The notes beneath the pieces are model-generated. The model was not told the DNA's origin and did not search any database. It saw only the letters and a list, made by a program, of their open reading frames with translations. Positions 1 to 6,447 of a DNA stretch of 60,751 bases are shown here, in pieces. Source of the stretch: Paludibacteraceae bacterium (lineage in GTDB: Bacteria > Bacteroidota > Bacteroidia > Bacteroidales > Paludibacteraceae); contig JAKSNK010000010.1 of the NCBI GenBank assembly GCA_024399835.1, positions 1 to 60,751 on the forward strand, in the 5' to 3' direction. A program made the position numbers and the translations under genes. Positions within the stretch are counted from its first letter, which is position 1, and each line of letters opens with the position of its first letter.

Positions 1-1
1 G

Positions 2-1381
2 CCTAACAGCTGGACTGGAACGCTACCGGACGAAGATGGCAATTGGTATGGCGGTGTGTTCAATTTAAGTGAGGAGCCCACTCCCCAAACTTGGGGTGAG
101 TGGGAAGACTTTGCTCCTCTTGGCAAGAGCACGGGTAAATATACCTACGCTACTTTAGGTGCTTACACCCAAGCAGGTATTCAAGTTCAAGTACGTAAGG
201 ACAATACCGGTTTGAAACAATACACCCTCAAGAACTGGGGTAAAGGTTACTATGATGGCGTTGGTCAAGATTTGGTTCTCAACATGAATCCTGACTACAC
301 GTTCACCTTCACTTCTGACGTTGTCGATCTCGGTGCCGAAATTTATCTCCAAGACGTTGCTACCGCATACAACAACCCTGCTTATGCTTCCTACAACTCG
401 TACGATCCTGAGACAGGCGTATTCAGCTTCTATACAGCTGTTGTCCTTGCAAGCAGTGGAAGTGTCTATACCGCTGCTGAAGAGTCCCTCGTTATGGATA
501 AGCTTTTCACAGAGCGTGATACCGTGGATATCGTAAGTACCACTTTCTCTTATAATGACCTGATTGCTTCGAATGGTGTGGTTATTTATTATGCTACTGA
601 CGTTGAAGGTTATTATCTCTTCCGCGTAACGAGCAATAACGCCACTTCTGTTGACGGTACGTTTAAGTGGTCTGATGGTACCATCAATGATCCTAACTCT
701 TACTTCTCTGTAAGTGGTACGGATAAGAACTACTTCCAAGATGGTGAGTTTACCATGGTTACTACTGATGCAGGTACATCTCTGACTGGTTGGATGATTG
801 GTGTAGATGAGAAATACTATCGTCTCAATTGGTCTAAAAAAACCGGTGTGCTTGACTACGATTCCGACGCTCCGTTTGACGCTACATTTGCTTATGAAGA
901 TATGGAATCCTCCATTGTAGATGGTGTGATTAGCATCTCCGCTACCAACGCAGAAGGTCTCACGATTGGTTTGGAACTCTATGCGGATCCTACCGCTACT
1001 ACTATTCCTGAAGGAGTTTACACTATCTCTGACAGTCAAGAAGCCGGTACGGCTCTCAAGTCCGTTGGTATGACCGGTGGTTTCCTGAACGAGTGTTTCG
1101 CTGGAATAAGAGCTGCAAGCGGTGCTTTTGCTGACACGTGGTTCATGGTTGAGGGTACCGTTATACTCAGCTATGACGAATATGGCAAACTCAAAGTGGT
1201 AGTTGACGCCATGAACTCCTATGAGCAACCCGTTACCGCTCTTGTTCAATATTCTAATACTCCTACGGCTCTGCCTACCTTGTTTGACGATGGCGTGAAA
1301 GCAAACAAGTTCCTCCGCAACGGTCAACTGATTATCCGCAAGAACGGCAAACGCTACAATGCTCTTGGAGCAGAGTTATAA
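2..1381 (+). CDS. Secreted protein with type-IX-like C-terminal tag (5' truncated)
   Basis: The reading frame is open to the left edge of the window, so the true start and signal peptide lie outside; an internal GTG at 56 is not a convincing start. The visible 459 residues are rich in Thr, Ser, Tyr and Gly with alternating hydrophobic residues, as in secreted beta-sandwich proteins of Bacteroidales; I recognise no catalytic domain. The last ~37 residues (ALPTLFDDGVK, then NGQLIIRKNGKRYN and a final Gly-rich turn) form a C-terminal tag resembling type IX secretion sorting tails, which send cargo through the outer membrane. The next gene ends in nearly the same tag, about 90% identical in DNA. 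Secretion and surface location are inferred from the tag; the function is unknown. Confidence 0.75.
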   Translation, partial: PNSWTGTLPDEDGNWYGGVFNLSEEPTPQTWGEWEDFAPLGKSTGKYTYATLGAYTQAGIQVQVRKDNTGLKQYTLKNWGKGYYDGVGQDLVLNMNPDYTFTFTSDVVDLGAEIYLQDVATAYNNPAYASYNSYDPETGVFSFYTAVVLASSGSVYTAAEESLVMDKLFTERDTVDIVSTTFSYNDLIASNGVVIYYATDVEGYYLFRVTSNNATSVDGTFKWSDGTINDPNSYFSVSGTDKNYFQDGEFTMVTTDAGTSLTGWMIGVDEKYYRLNWSKKTGVLDYDSDAPFDATFAYEDMESSIVDGVISISATNAEGLTIGLELYADPTATTIPEGVYTISDSQEAGTALKSVGMTGGFLNECFAGIRAASGAFADTWFMVEGTVILSYDEYGKLKVVVDAMNSYEQPVTALVQYSNTPTALPTLFDDGVKANKFLRNGQLIIRKNGKRYNALGAEL

Positions 1382-1422
1382 ACTGAGTATTAAATAAATT
1401 ATTAACCAAAAATTAAACATTT

Positions 1423-2043
1423 ATGTTAAAAAAACTATTTTCTTTTGTGTCTGCTCTCTTCTTGAGTGCAACGCTCTTCGCACAGGCAGGCGAAACTGAA
1501 CTGTTTGTAGCTGCTAACGCCCGTGTTGAAAACACTTGGGGGCAGTTTGAAAGTCCCGAAGCTACATGGGATGCCCCATCCGGAACTCTCTCTATTGAGA
1601 TTAAGGCACAAAGCGAATGGCAATGGGGTAATCAAGTATTCCTTGCTACCGGTATCACTGCCTTAGACGTTACTAAGGAGTATCAGGTAAGTTTTGACAT
1701 CGTAGCATCTACCGCTGACTGCGGTGAAGTTACCTTCAAAGCTTTTGACAACCCTCAAATTGCTTGGGCTGACCAAAACATCTCTGTTACCAACGTTGTT
1801 CAAACTTGGACTTCCGAATGGACCAAAGCTCCGGCTGCAACTGCTAATGGTCTAATGGTTTGGGACTTTGGATGGGATCCTGTTCAAACCGTTACTATCA
1901 CCAACATCTCCGTCAAGGAGAGAGAGGTTCCTTCCGCTCTGCCTACCTTGTTTGACGATGGCGTGAAAGGAAATAAGTTCATGCACAACGGTCGCCTGAT
2001 TATCCGCAAGAATGGCAAACGCTACAACGCAGTAGGGTTCTAA
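1423..2043 (+). CDS. Secreted CBM-like beta-sandwich protein with type-IX-like tag
   Basis: 206 aa. The N-terminus (KKLFSFVSALFLSATLFAQ) is a clear Sec signal peptide with cleavage expected after AQA. Residues ~25-165 look like a single carbohydrate-binding-module fold of the CBM4/9 or galactose-binding type: aromatic-rich strands, 'SFDIVAST', and the closing 'VTITNISVKE' typical of these jelly-roll modules. The C-terminal ~37 residues repeat the tag of the upstream protein (ALPTLFDDGVK ... NGRLIIRKNGKRYNAVG). No catalytic domain is present, so it probably binds glycan at or outside the cell surface. It lies 41 bp after the previous gene with no promoter visible between them, so the two are probably co-transcribed. 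The sugar ligand cannot be told. Confidence 0.75.
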   Translation: MLKKLFSFVSALFLSATLFAQAGETELFVAANARVENTWGQFESPEATWDAPSGTLSIEIKAQSEWQWGNQVFLATGITALDVTKEYQVSFDIVASTADCGEVTFKAFDNPQIAWADQNISVTNVVQTWTSEWTKAPAATANGLMVWDFGWDPVQTVTITNISVKEREVPSALPTLFDDGVKGNKFMHNGRLIIRKNGKRYNAVGF

Positions 2044-2069
2044 AGGTTCTAAAGAATAAAGAATATATA

Positions 2070-2194
2070 ATAAATAATAAAGCCCGCACCAACGCTGAGG
2101 GGATGCAGAGGTTTTGTGCTCCGCAAGGTATTTACTGCCAAACTCTTCTCGCGAAGCGAGCGCACCAAAGCCGGTTCAATGCTTTATTATTTAT
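2070..2194. repeat. ~125-bp element with terminal inverted repeats
   Basis: A 14-bp arm ATAAATAATAAAGC (2070-2083) is repeated inverted as GCTTTATTATTTAT (2181-2194). The ~97 bp between is GC-rich relative to its surroundings and contains a small hairpin, CTCGC-GAA-GCGAG, near 2149-2161. It contains no plausible gene. It could be a MITE-like element or the folded 3' end of the preceding transcript. Confidence 0.45.
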
Positions 2195-2214
2195 AATTTA
2201 TAATTTATTATTTC

Positions 2215-2242
2215 AAAAAGCGTCCTTCGGGGCGCTTTTTTT
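2215..2242 (+). terminator. Rho-independent terminator with UUCG loop
   Basis: AAAAAGCGTCC, loop TTCG, GGGCGCTTTTTTT: an 11-bp stem (one G.T pair) followed by seven T. It closes the transcript of the two secreted-protein genes. The 27-bp block holding the right part of the hairpin is repeated in tandem directly after (2248-2274), but the second copy lacks the A-rich left arm. Confidence 0.8.
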
Positions 2243-2356
2243 GTGTCCGTCCTTCGGGGCGCTTTTTTTGTGTCCGCCTTTCGACTTTCTACTTTCGACT
2301 TTCGACTCAACCTGCTAATTGCCGTAAGTATAGAAAAACTAAAAACTTACAGCATT

Positions 2357-2575
2357 ATGGAACTGAATCATTACGAGCAACAACTCGTGGACACTTTTAT
2401 TGCGATTATTCCGCAAATCATTACAAACGATGTATTAATAGATTTTGAGCAAGTGCAGCGCGCCTGCGCACAGCACCTGCTTTGCGCCGCCTACAAAACC
2501 AAAAGCAACCCAAGAACGTGGGTCTGCGAGACTTTTGGCGTCTCAAAAAAGTGGCTACTCCGCAAAAATATCTAA
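2357..2575 (+). CDS. Small hypothetical protein (72 aa)
   Basis: The start is placed at the ATG at 2357 (MELNHYEQQL); the frame continues upstream only into terminator repeats. The 72-aa product is acidic at the N-terminus and basic at the C-terminus and probably helical, with a Cys-rich middle (RACAQHLLCAAYK). The ending 'TFGVSKKWLLRKNI' could be part of a small DNA-binding helix pair. I do not recognise the family. It is the first gene of the phage-like block and its stop codon overlaps the left arm of a 12-bp hairpin (2575-2615). It may be a small regulator, but this is only a guess. Confidence 0.45.
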   Translation: MELNHYEQQLVDTFIAIIPQIITNDVLIDFEQVQRACAQHLLCAAYKTKSNPRTWVCETFGVSKKWLLRKNI

Positions 2576-2615
2576 AAAACTACCAAAAAGGGTCTGTCCC
2601 TAATTGGTAGTTTTT
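2575..2615. repeat. Palindromic hairpin repeat, copy 1
   Basis: Arms AAAAACTACCAA (2575-2586) and TTGGTAGTTTTT (2604-2615) form a perfect 12-bp stem enclosing AGGG-TCTGT-CCCT, which can fold as a second small stem. The right arm ends in five T, so it can act as a terminator for the gene ending at 2575. A nearly identical copy sits at 2705-2743. Confidence 0.75.
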
Positions 2616-2683
2616 GCGCTCCCTATAAAAAAATTTTCCAAAAAGACGAGACATTTTGTCCCCTCTTTTGATTTTGTTTTGTG

Positions 2684-2691
2684 TAATTTTG
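2684..2691 (+). promoter_or_regulatory. -7 promoter box for the HNH gene block
   Basis: TAATTTTG fits the Bacteroidota -7 consensus TAnnTTTG, with TTTTG-rich sequence about 20 bp upstream as a possible -33 element. It lies ~85 bp before the ATG at 2776, so the second hairpin repeat (2705-2743) would be in the mRNA leader. Confidence 0.6.
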
Positions 2692-2704
2692 CATCGTAAA
2701 ACTT

Positions 2705-2743
2705 AAAAACTACCAAAAGGGGTCTGTCCCTAATTGGTAGTTT
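2705..2743. repeat. Palindromic hairpin repeat, copy 2
   Basis: Stem AAACTACCAA / TTGGTAGTTT around GGGGTCTGTCCCTAA, nearly the same as copy 1 at 2575-2615. It lies between the promoter at 2684 and the HNH endonuclease start, so it would fold in the 5' leader of that mRNA. The sequence GGGTCTGTCCC resembles cores of REP-like palindromes seen in many bacterial genomes. Confidence 0.75.
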
Positions 2744-2775
2744 AGAACCGAGTAGTAGCAAAAAAACAAAATTAT

Positions 2776-3177
2776 ATGGCTATGAGTTTGAAAAGTTTCG
2801 GCTGTCACGAATTGCGAGTAGTGCGCACGAAAAAGAATCGTCCTTATTATTTCGACCGTTCGGGTCGTGCATGGGTGCATAATGGAGGCAGAGTAAGAAT
2901 GTGCTATTTCCATAGTTGCACCAATCCAGGTGGGCACTTTAAAAAAGGCACTACCCATTATTACGAAGTTGGCAACGGTGATTTTGGTCACTTGACTATT
3001 CATCGCAGTGTAGCGTTGGCATATCCCGAGATATGCGGAGTGCCGGACTTGTTCCGCTGTCAAACCGACCACATAAACGGCAACAAGTTCGACAACAGGG
3101 CTGTAAATCTTCGCTGGGTAACAGATAGCGAGAATAAAAAAGCGCGCTTTGCGCTTGAAAAAAAACATAATAATTAA
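2776..3177 (+). CDS. HNH endonuclease family protein
   Basis: 133 aa. The C-terminal half carries the HNH_3-type signature: 'HRSVALAYP' followed by 'TDHINGNKFDNRAVNLRWVT' and 'SENKK', with the D-H metal/catalytic pair and the N-x-R-W-V-T ending usual for phage and homing-type HNH nucleases. The N-terminal ~70 residues (a YYFDRSGRAWV turn) may be a NUMOD-like or zinc-poor DNA-binding part. Such single-domain HNH genes are common in phages and mobile elements and nick or cut DNA. It is followed at 17 bp by the next gene of the block. No intron or intein is visible around it, so it appears free-standing. Confidence 0.8.
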   Translation: MAMSLKSFGCHELRVVRTKKNRPYYFDRSGRAWVHNGGRVRMCYFHSCTNPGGHFKKGTTHYYEVGNGDFGHLTIHRSVALAYPEICGVPDLFRCQTDHINGNKFDNRAVNLRWVTDSENKKARFALEKKHNN

Positions 3178-3194
3178 CCAAAAACAAAAACATT

Positions 3195-3695
3195 ATGAAA
3201 CATTATCCATTAGAACTGACGAACCGCGGAAAGCGGGGCGTAGAGGGCGGAACATTTGAGATTACCTACAAGATGCAGCAGTTGTTGCGAACGGACAAAG
3301 AGGCGGCATTTGAGTACATGGCAGAGTTGAAGACGATGCAGCGCGTACTGGATGCAGCCATCAAGCGCATGGACGACCGCTTAATCGAGGAGTGGCTGGA
3401 AGTGAACGAGGTAGGCAAGAGTGTGCAAATAGGCGAAGATGTATTTGCAGTAATCGACAAGCCCGAATACAACTACGAGGGCAACGACGATGACGGTCTG
3501 TACCGCCTGAAAGTGCAGGCGATAGAGAGTTTGGAGCGCGAAAAGAAAGTGCTGACGAAAGAGCGCAATGTCATCCAAGACCGCATCCGACTGGAGCACC
3601 CGAACATGCAGGCGGAACATCACTACATCTTCGTGTACAAGGGAACGGCAGCGGATGTAAACGGCTGGCAGCAGTCGGATGAGCAAGACGATTAA
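3195..3695 (+). CDS. Hypothetical coiled-coil protein of phage-like block
   Basis: 166 aa, rich in charged residues. Residues ~30-75 and ~105-140 (LERE-KK-LTKER-) are long amphipathic helices likely to form a coiled coil. No known catalytic motif is seen. It lies between the HNH gene and another unknown on the same strand with 17- and 32-bp gaps, so it probably belongs to the same transcript. The general look (short, helical, acidic C-terminus ending QSDEQDD) is like accessory proteins of phage early regions. Function unknown. Confidence 0.6.
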   Translation: MKHYPLELTNRGKRGVEGGTFEITYKMQQLLRTDKEAAFEYMAELKTMQRVLDAAIKRMDDRLIEEWLEVNEVGKSVQIGEDVFAVIDKPEYNYEGNDDDGLYRLKVQAIESLEREKKVLTKERNVIQDRIRLEHPNMQAEHHYIFVYKGTAADVNGWQQSDEQDD

Positions 3696-3727
3696 CAAAA
3701 GTATTAACCACCAAAAAAGAAACGATT

Positions 3728-4336
3728 ATGTTATACGACGAATTTGAGTTAGACGAAATCAAGAGTATTAACGAGCAGGACAAGCAAGCCACCTTGCAAG
3801 TAATGAATACCATGCTGAGCAGTTTCAACACCTTGGGCAGTTGTCATCACATGGAGACCCCCATTCAGCAGTTTTACAACGCGCGCATATTGTTGGAGCG
3901 GTTGGATGATATGTGCTACGATTTGTACGGTTTGGCAATCGACTATTTGCGCAAGCAGCATCCCGAATTATTCGAGGAGGAGGAACTGAACTATGACGGC
4001 ACATACGCCATAGCGGCATTGCGCAAGCGCGAGTTTGTGGAGATAGACGGCTGCCCCCTGCATGTACTGACCACGATGCAGTACAAGAGTTTGGAGAATA
4101 CCGACCCAATTTTGAAAGAGTATATCCGCCAACGCTTGCGCAATTCCAAGCAGGTTGAGTTGTACTCGGACAAGATAGGCAAGCGCGTGAAAGAGTTGCT
4201 TCACGAGCAATCCAACCGTCGCAAGAAGCCCAGCAGGATATGTCACTACTTGGAAACGACCTGCACATCTCCAGTCCGAAAAACATTGACACCCCCCAGC
4301 GAGCGCATACTGATTGGCAGCCATAATTTCGGGTAA
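3728..4336 (+). CDS. Hypothetical protein of phage-like block
   Basis: 202 aa, mainly helical, acidic in the first 120 residues and strongly basic near the end (HEQSNRRKKPSR). No signal peptide or membrane segment. A possible hydrophobic core repeat is seen in 'NARILLERLDDMCYDLYGLAIDYLRKQ'. I do not recognise a family. It is co-directional with the HNH and coiled-coil genes (32-bp gap). It is followed by 128 bp of palindromic intergenic sequence before the next gene. Confidence 0.55.
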   Translation: MLYDEFELDEIKSINEQDKQATLQVMNTMLSSFNTLGSCHHMETPIQQFYNARILLERLDDMCYDLYGLAIDYLRKQHPELFEEEELNYDGTYAIAALRKREFVEIDGCPLHVLTTMQYKSLENTDPILKEYIRQRLRNSKQVELYSDKIGKRVKELLHEQSNRRKKPSRICHYLETTCTSPVRKTLTPPSERILIGSHNFG

Positions 4337-4342
4337 AAAAAT

Positions 4343-4408
4343 CGGTCAAGCAATGGCAGTTTTTGAGCGTCACCGTTCGCTCATCCTATACTGACCGTTG
4401 CTTGACCG
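4343..4408. repeat. Intergenic inverted repeat (nested hairpins)
   Basis: CGGTCAAGCAATGG (4343-4356) pairs with CCGTTGCTTGACCG (4395-4408), 13 of 14 positions. Inside lies GAGCG ... CGCTC (4365-4382). The right half, read on the minus strand, contains AGTATAGGATGAGCGAACGG, which also occurs at ~34669-34688, so this belongs to the dispersed repeat family described in the findings. Confidence 0.6.
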
Positions 4409-4464
4409 TTCGGTAACCGTTCGATAGCGACATTGAAAATCAATAACATACAGAGTACAAAAAT

Positions 4465-4827
4465 ATGAGAGGAATACAATTTGAATTTAATGCGGAAGAC
4501 ATCGAAAAGGCAGGTCGCGGAGCGTTATTTTTGAGCACGCTGCACCTGAACACGGAAGACTGCAAAGAACTGACCAAAGGATATATAAAATATATCCGCC
4601 TTGGAGAAGAACTGCGCGCGTATCAGCCCGGAGGCGCGAAATACACCTTGGCAGATACCAGTTGGATAAGTTACCGTAACCAACTGCTACTGAAACGCAG
4701 TACAATCAAAGACAACATAGTGCTGTTTATGGTCAAAAAATACTTTGACGACTATTTGTATGTGTCAGTCCTTGACTTTCTATTTGGCAAGGGCAATTGG
4801 CAATCTCCCGACAGAGATGTACTATAA
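4465..4827 (+). CDS. Hypothetical protein (120 aa) upstream of replication gene
   Basis: 120 aa, begins MRGIQFEFNAED. Contains 'TKGYIKYIRLGEELR' and 'TSWISYRNQLLLKRSTIKDNIVLFMVKKYFDD', mixed alpha/beta, no signal peptide or membrane segment. Its last codons overlap the start of the next gene (11 bp overlap if that gene starts at 4817), suggesting translational coupling. No family recognised. Its place directly before a replication-initiator-like gene suggests a helper role in replication or copy control of the element, which is inference only. Confidence 0.5.
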   Translation: MRGIQFEFNAEDIEKAGRGALFLSTLHLNTEDCKELTKGYIKYIRLGEELRAYQPGGAKYTLADTSWISYRNQLLLKRSTIKDNIVLFMVKKYFDDYLYVSVLDFLFGKGNWQSPDRDVL

Positions 4828-5671
4828 GATGGACAAGGACATATTAGACCGTGTTGGCTTGGTAGGAGCAGAGGCGATGGTATATAGCGCGCTGCTGTAC
4901 CTGTGCAAGAATCAACCATGGACAGGCAGCGCACAGGAACTGGCTGCCTTTAGCCGTTGTGGGAGTCATGACACAGCCCTTCGTATGCTGAAAACTCTCG
5001 ACAATAAAGGACTAATCTATGCCACTTTTGTCAAAGGCGGAATCACACAAATAGCATTAACACCTACGCAAATTGCGTCACAACCTACGCAAATTGCGTC
5101 ACAACCTACGCAAAATGCGGAGGTTTCAAAAGAAAAAAGAACCAAAAAAGAAAATTATATAAATAATAACGAAGTGAGTGTGAGTAATGCGCACGCGCAC
5201 GAGAAGGATTATTTATTATTAAATTTTGACGACATGGAAAAACTATTCCCCGACAAGATTCCAGCGAGCACGGGATATTATAAAATCATCGTTGGCGAGA
5301 AGGGTTATTTGCACCCGAAGAAGTATGTAAACGAGATGTACGAATACTATAATGCGCACGGTTGGGCAAGCGACAACAAATTGGGACTGATGCGCACATG
5401 GATGACACGCGAGAGCAGGATGCGCGGAGGCAGGCAACCGCAATTGAGCGAGGACGAGCAGATATACATGCGCACGCTGCTGGATGTAATGGATCAGCGC
5501 GTAGTGTGTCGTTTTTGCGACCTGTTGGAGCGTTTTGAGCTGACGGAGGAAAAAGCGGCATTCACTTTTCCCGAAGACAAGGCAAAAGCGGTGGCGGAAT
5601 GGATGACCGCCTGCCGATTGGACGAGAAAATGAAAGCGTATGGGAGGCAGATGGTGGTGAGAGGGAATTAA
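4817..5671 (+). CDS. Winged-helix replication-initiator-like protein
   Basis: 285 aa from the ATG at 4817 (MYYKMDKD); an ATG at 4829 is the alternative. Residues ~5-80 look like a winged helix of the phage replication protein O / DnaD kind ('EAMVYSALLYLCKNQ ... ELAAFSRCGSHDTALRMLKTLDNKGLI'). Residues ~83-102 are an in-frame repeat, PTQIASQ PTQIASQ PTQNA, encoded by 21-bp iterons (5062-5119). A Lys- and Asn-rich low-complexity linker follows. Residues ~135-195 contain 'HPKKYVNEMYEYYNAHGW ... MRTWMTRES', like the C-terminal replication-organizer segments that recruit helicase. By analogy with lambda O it would bind its own gene and load helicase. No helicase loader is present, so the host DnaB may be recruited. 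Moderately sure of the class, not of activity. Confidence 0.55.
   Translation: MYYKMDKDILDRVGLVGAEAMVYSALLYLCKNQPWTGSAQELAAFSRCGSHDTALRMLKTLDNKGLIYATFVKGGITQIALTPTQIASQPTQIASQPTQNAEVSKEKRTKKENYINNNEVSVSNAHAHEKDYLLLNFDDMEKLFPDKIPASTGYYKIIVGEKGYLHPKKYVNEMYEYYNAHGWASDNKLGLMRTWMTRESRMRGGRQPQLSEDEQIYMRTLLDVMDQRVVCRFCDLLERFELTEEKAAFTFPEDKAKAVAEWMTACRLDEKMKAYGRQMVVRGN
5062..5119 (+). repeat. 21-bp iterons inside the initiator-like gene (2.8 copies)
   Basis: Unit ACCTACGCAAATTGCGTCAC plus one base, exact at 5062-5082 and 5083-5103, with a partial diverged copy at 5104-5119. Each full unit holds the perfect palindrome ACGCAA-A-TTGCGT. The iterons are directly followed by a very A-rich stretch (about 5125-5172). 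This arrangement matches a lambda-type replication origin. Confidence 0.7.
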
Positions 5672-5842
5672 GAATTTTGAATTATGAATTAAGAGAGAGC
5701 GCGTGCTCGGTACAAATGCATTTTTTGCACTTGTGGCTAAGAAAAAAGTGTCAAGCACACCAACGGGCAGGCAAAAGTGTCGATTCATGGATTAAAAATC
5801 TATTTGGTGGCGCATTTATTTGCGTATGCCAAAAATTCTTAG

Positions 5843-5850
5843 TACCTTTG
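5843..5850 (+). promoter_or_regulatory. -7 promoter box for the PPTase/partner-switch operon
   Basis: TACCTTTG, 31 bp upstream of the ATG at 5881, with ATTTATTTG about 20 bp further upstream as a -33 candidate. The 170 bp between the phage-like block and this promoter hold no other gene; part is a short A/T repeat around 5672-5695. Confidence 0.75.
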
Positions 5851-5880
5851 TATGCTGAAAAGTGTACAATCGGATTTATT

Positions 5881-6447
5881 ATGGATTATTTGGTGTTTGA
5901 CGATATGAACAGTTGCTCGGAAGAGGCAGTGGCACGGTTGCTGCCGTTGGTCAGCGACCAGCGGAGAGAGTACGCCCTTCGCTACAAGCACACTTTCGGT
6001 CAGTTCTGCGCCTTGCAGTCATGGCTCATGCTCAAGCAACTGCTCGCTAAACAGCATTTCAATCTGTCAGAGGCGACACTTCTCTATAACCCTTACGGCA
6101 AGCCCTACATCCCCGATTATCCGCAATTCTCCATTTCGCATTGCAGGAACGCCATAGCCGTAGCGGTAGATACACACCCCGTCGGCATAGATGTAGAGAG
6201 CCCCAGGAACATTAGCGACGACCTGATAGCATACACGATGAGCGAAGACGAACAGGCACGAATACACAATGCCGACCGTCCTATAGACATGTTCCTCCAC
6301 CTGTGGACCCGCAAAGAAGCATACCTCAAAGCACAAGGAACAGGCATCAACAACCGTCTGCAACACACCTTGGAGCCCGTGGACGAGAAGAACTTCACTA
6401 CCATAGCAACCCCTAACTATACATTATCCGTTTACCGCCATGTTTGA
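5881..6447 (+). CDS. 4'-phosphopantetheinyl transferase (Sfp type)
   Basis: 188 aa from the ATG at 5881. Moves the phosphopantetheine arm of CoA onto a serine of acyl- or peptidyl-carrier proteins. The Sfp/HetI-family signatures are present: 'PQFSISHC' (substrate pocket), 'GIDVES' (Mg-binding Asp), and 'WTRKEAYLKA' (the W-x-x-KEA motif with Mg-binding Glu and catalytic Lys). The preceding 'NPYGKPYI' matches the family motif GKP. It is the first gene after its own promoter and overlaps the next gene by 8 bp, so it is made together with the SpoIIE-type phosphatase. No NRPS or PKS genes are in the window, so it is probably the housekeeping enzyme for fatty-acid ACP or a biosynthetic ACP elsewhere. 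Confidence 0.85.
   Translation: MDYLVFDDMNSCSEEAVARLLPLVSDQRREYALRYKHTFGQFCALQSWLMLKQLLAKQHFNLSEATLLYNPYGKPYIPDYPQFSISHCRNAIAVAVDTHPVGIDVESPRNISDDLIAYTMSEDEQARIHNADRPIDMFLHLWTRKEAYLKAQGTGINNRLQHTLEPVDEKNFTTIATPNYTLSVYRHV

Noticed and set aside
155-1327. 390-codon open frame on the minus strand opposite the first gene
   Set aside because: It mirrors the coding frame of a clearly secreted protein with a tag; no promoter, start context or recognisable domain.
5062-5119. Tandem repeats considered as a CRISPR array
   Set aside because: Units abut without spacers and are in frame within a protein gene; no cas genes are present.
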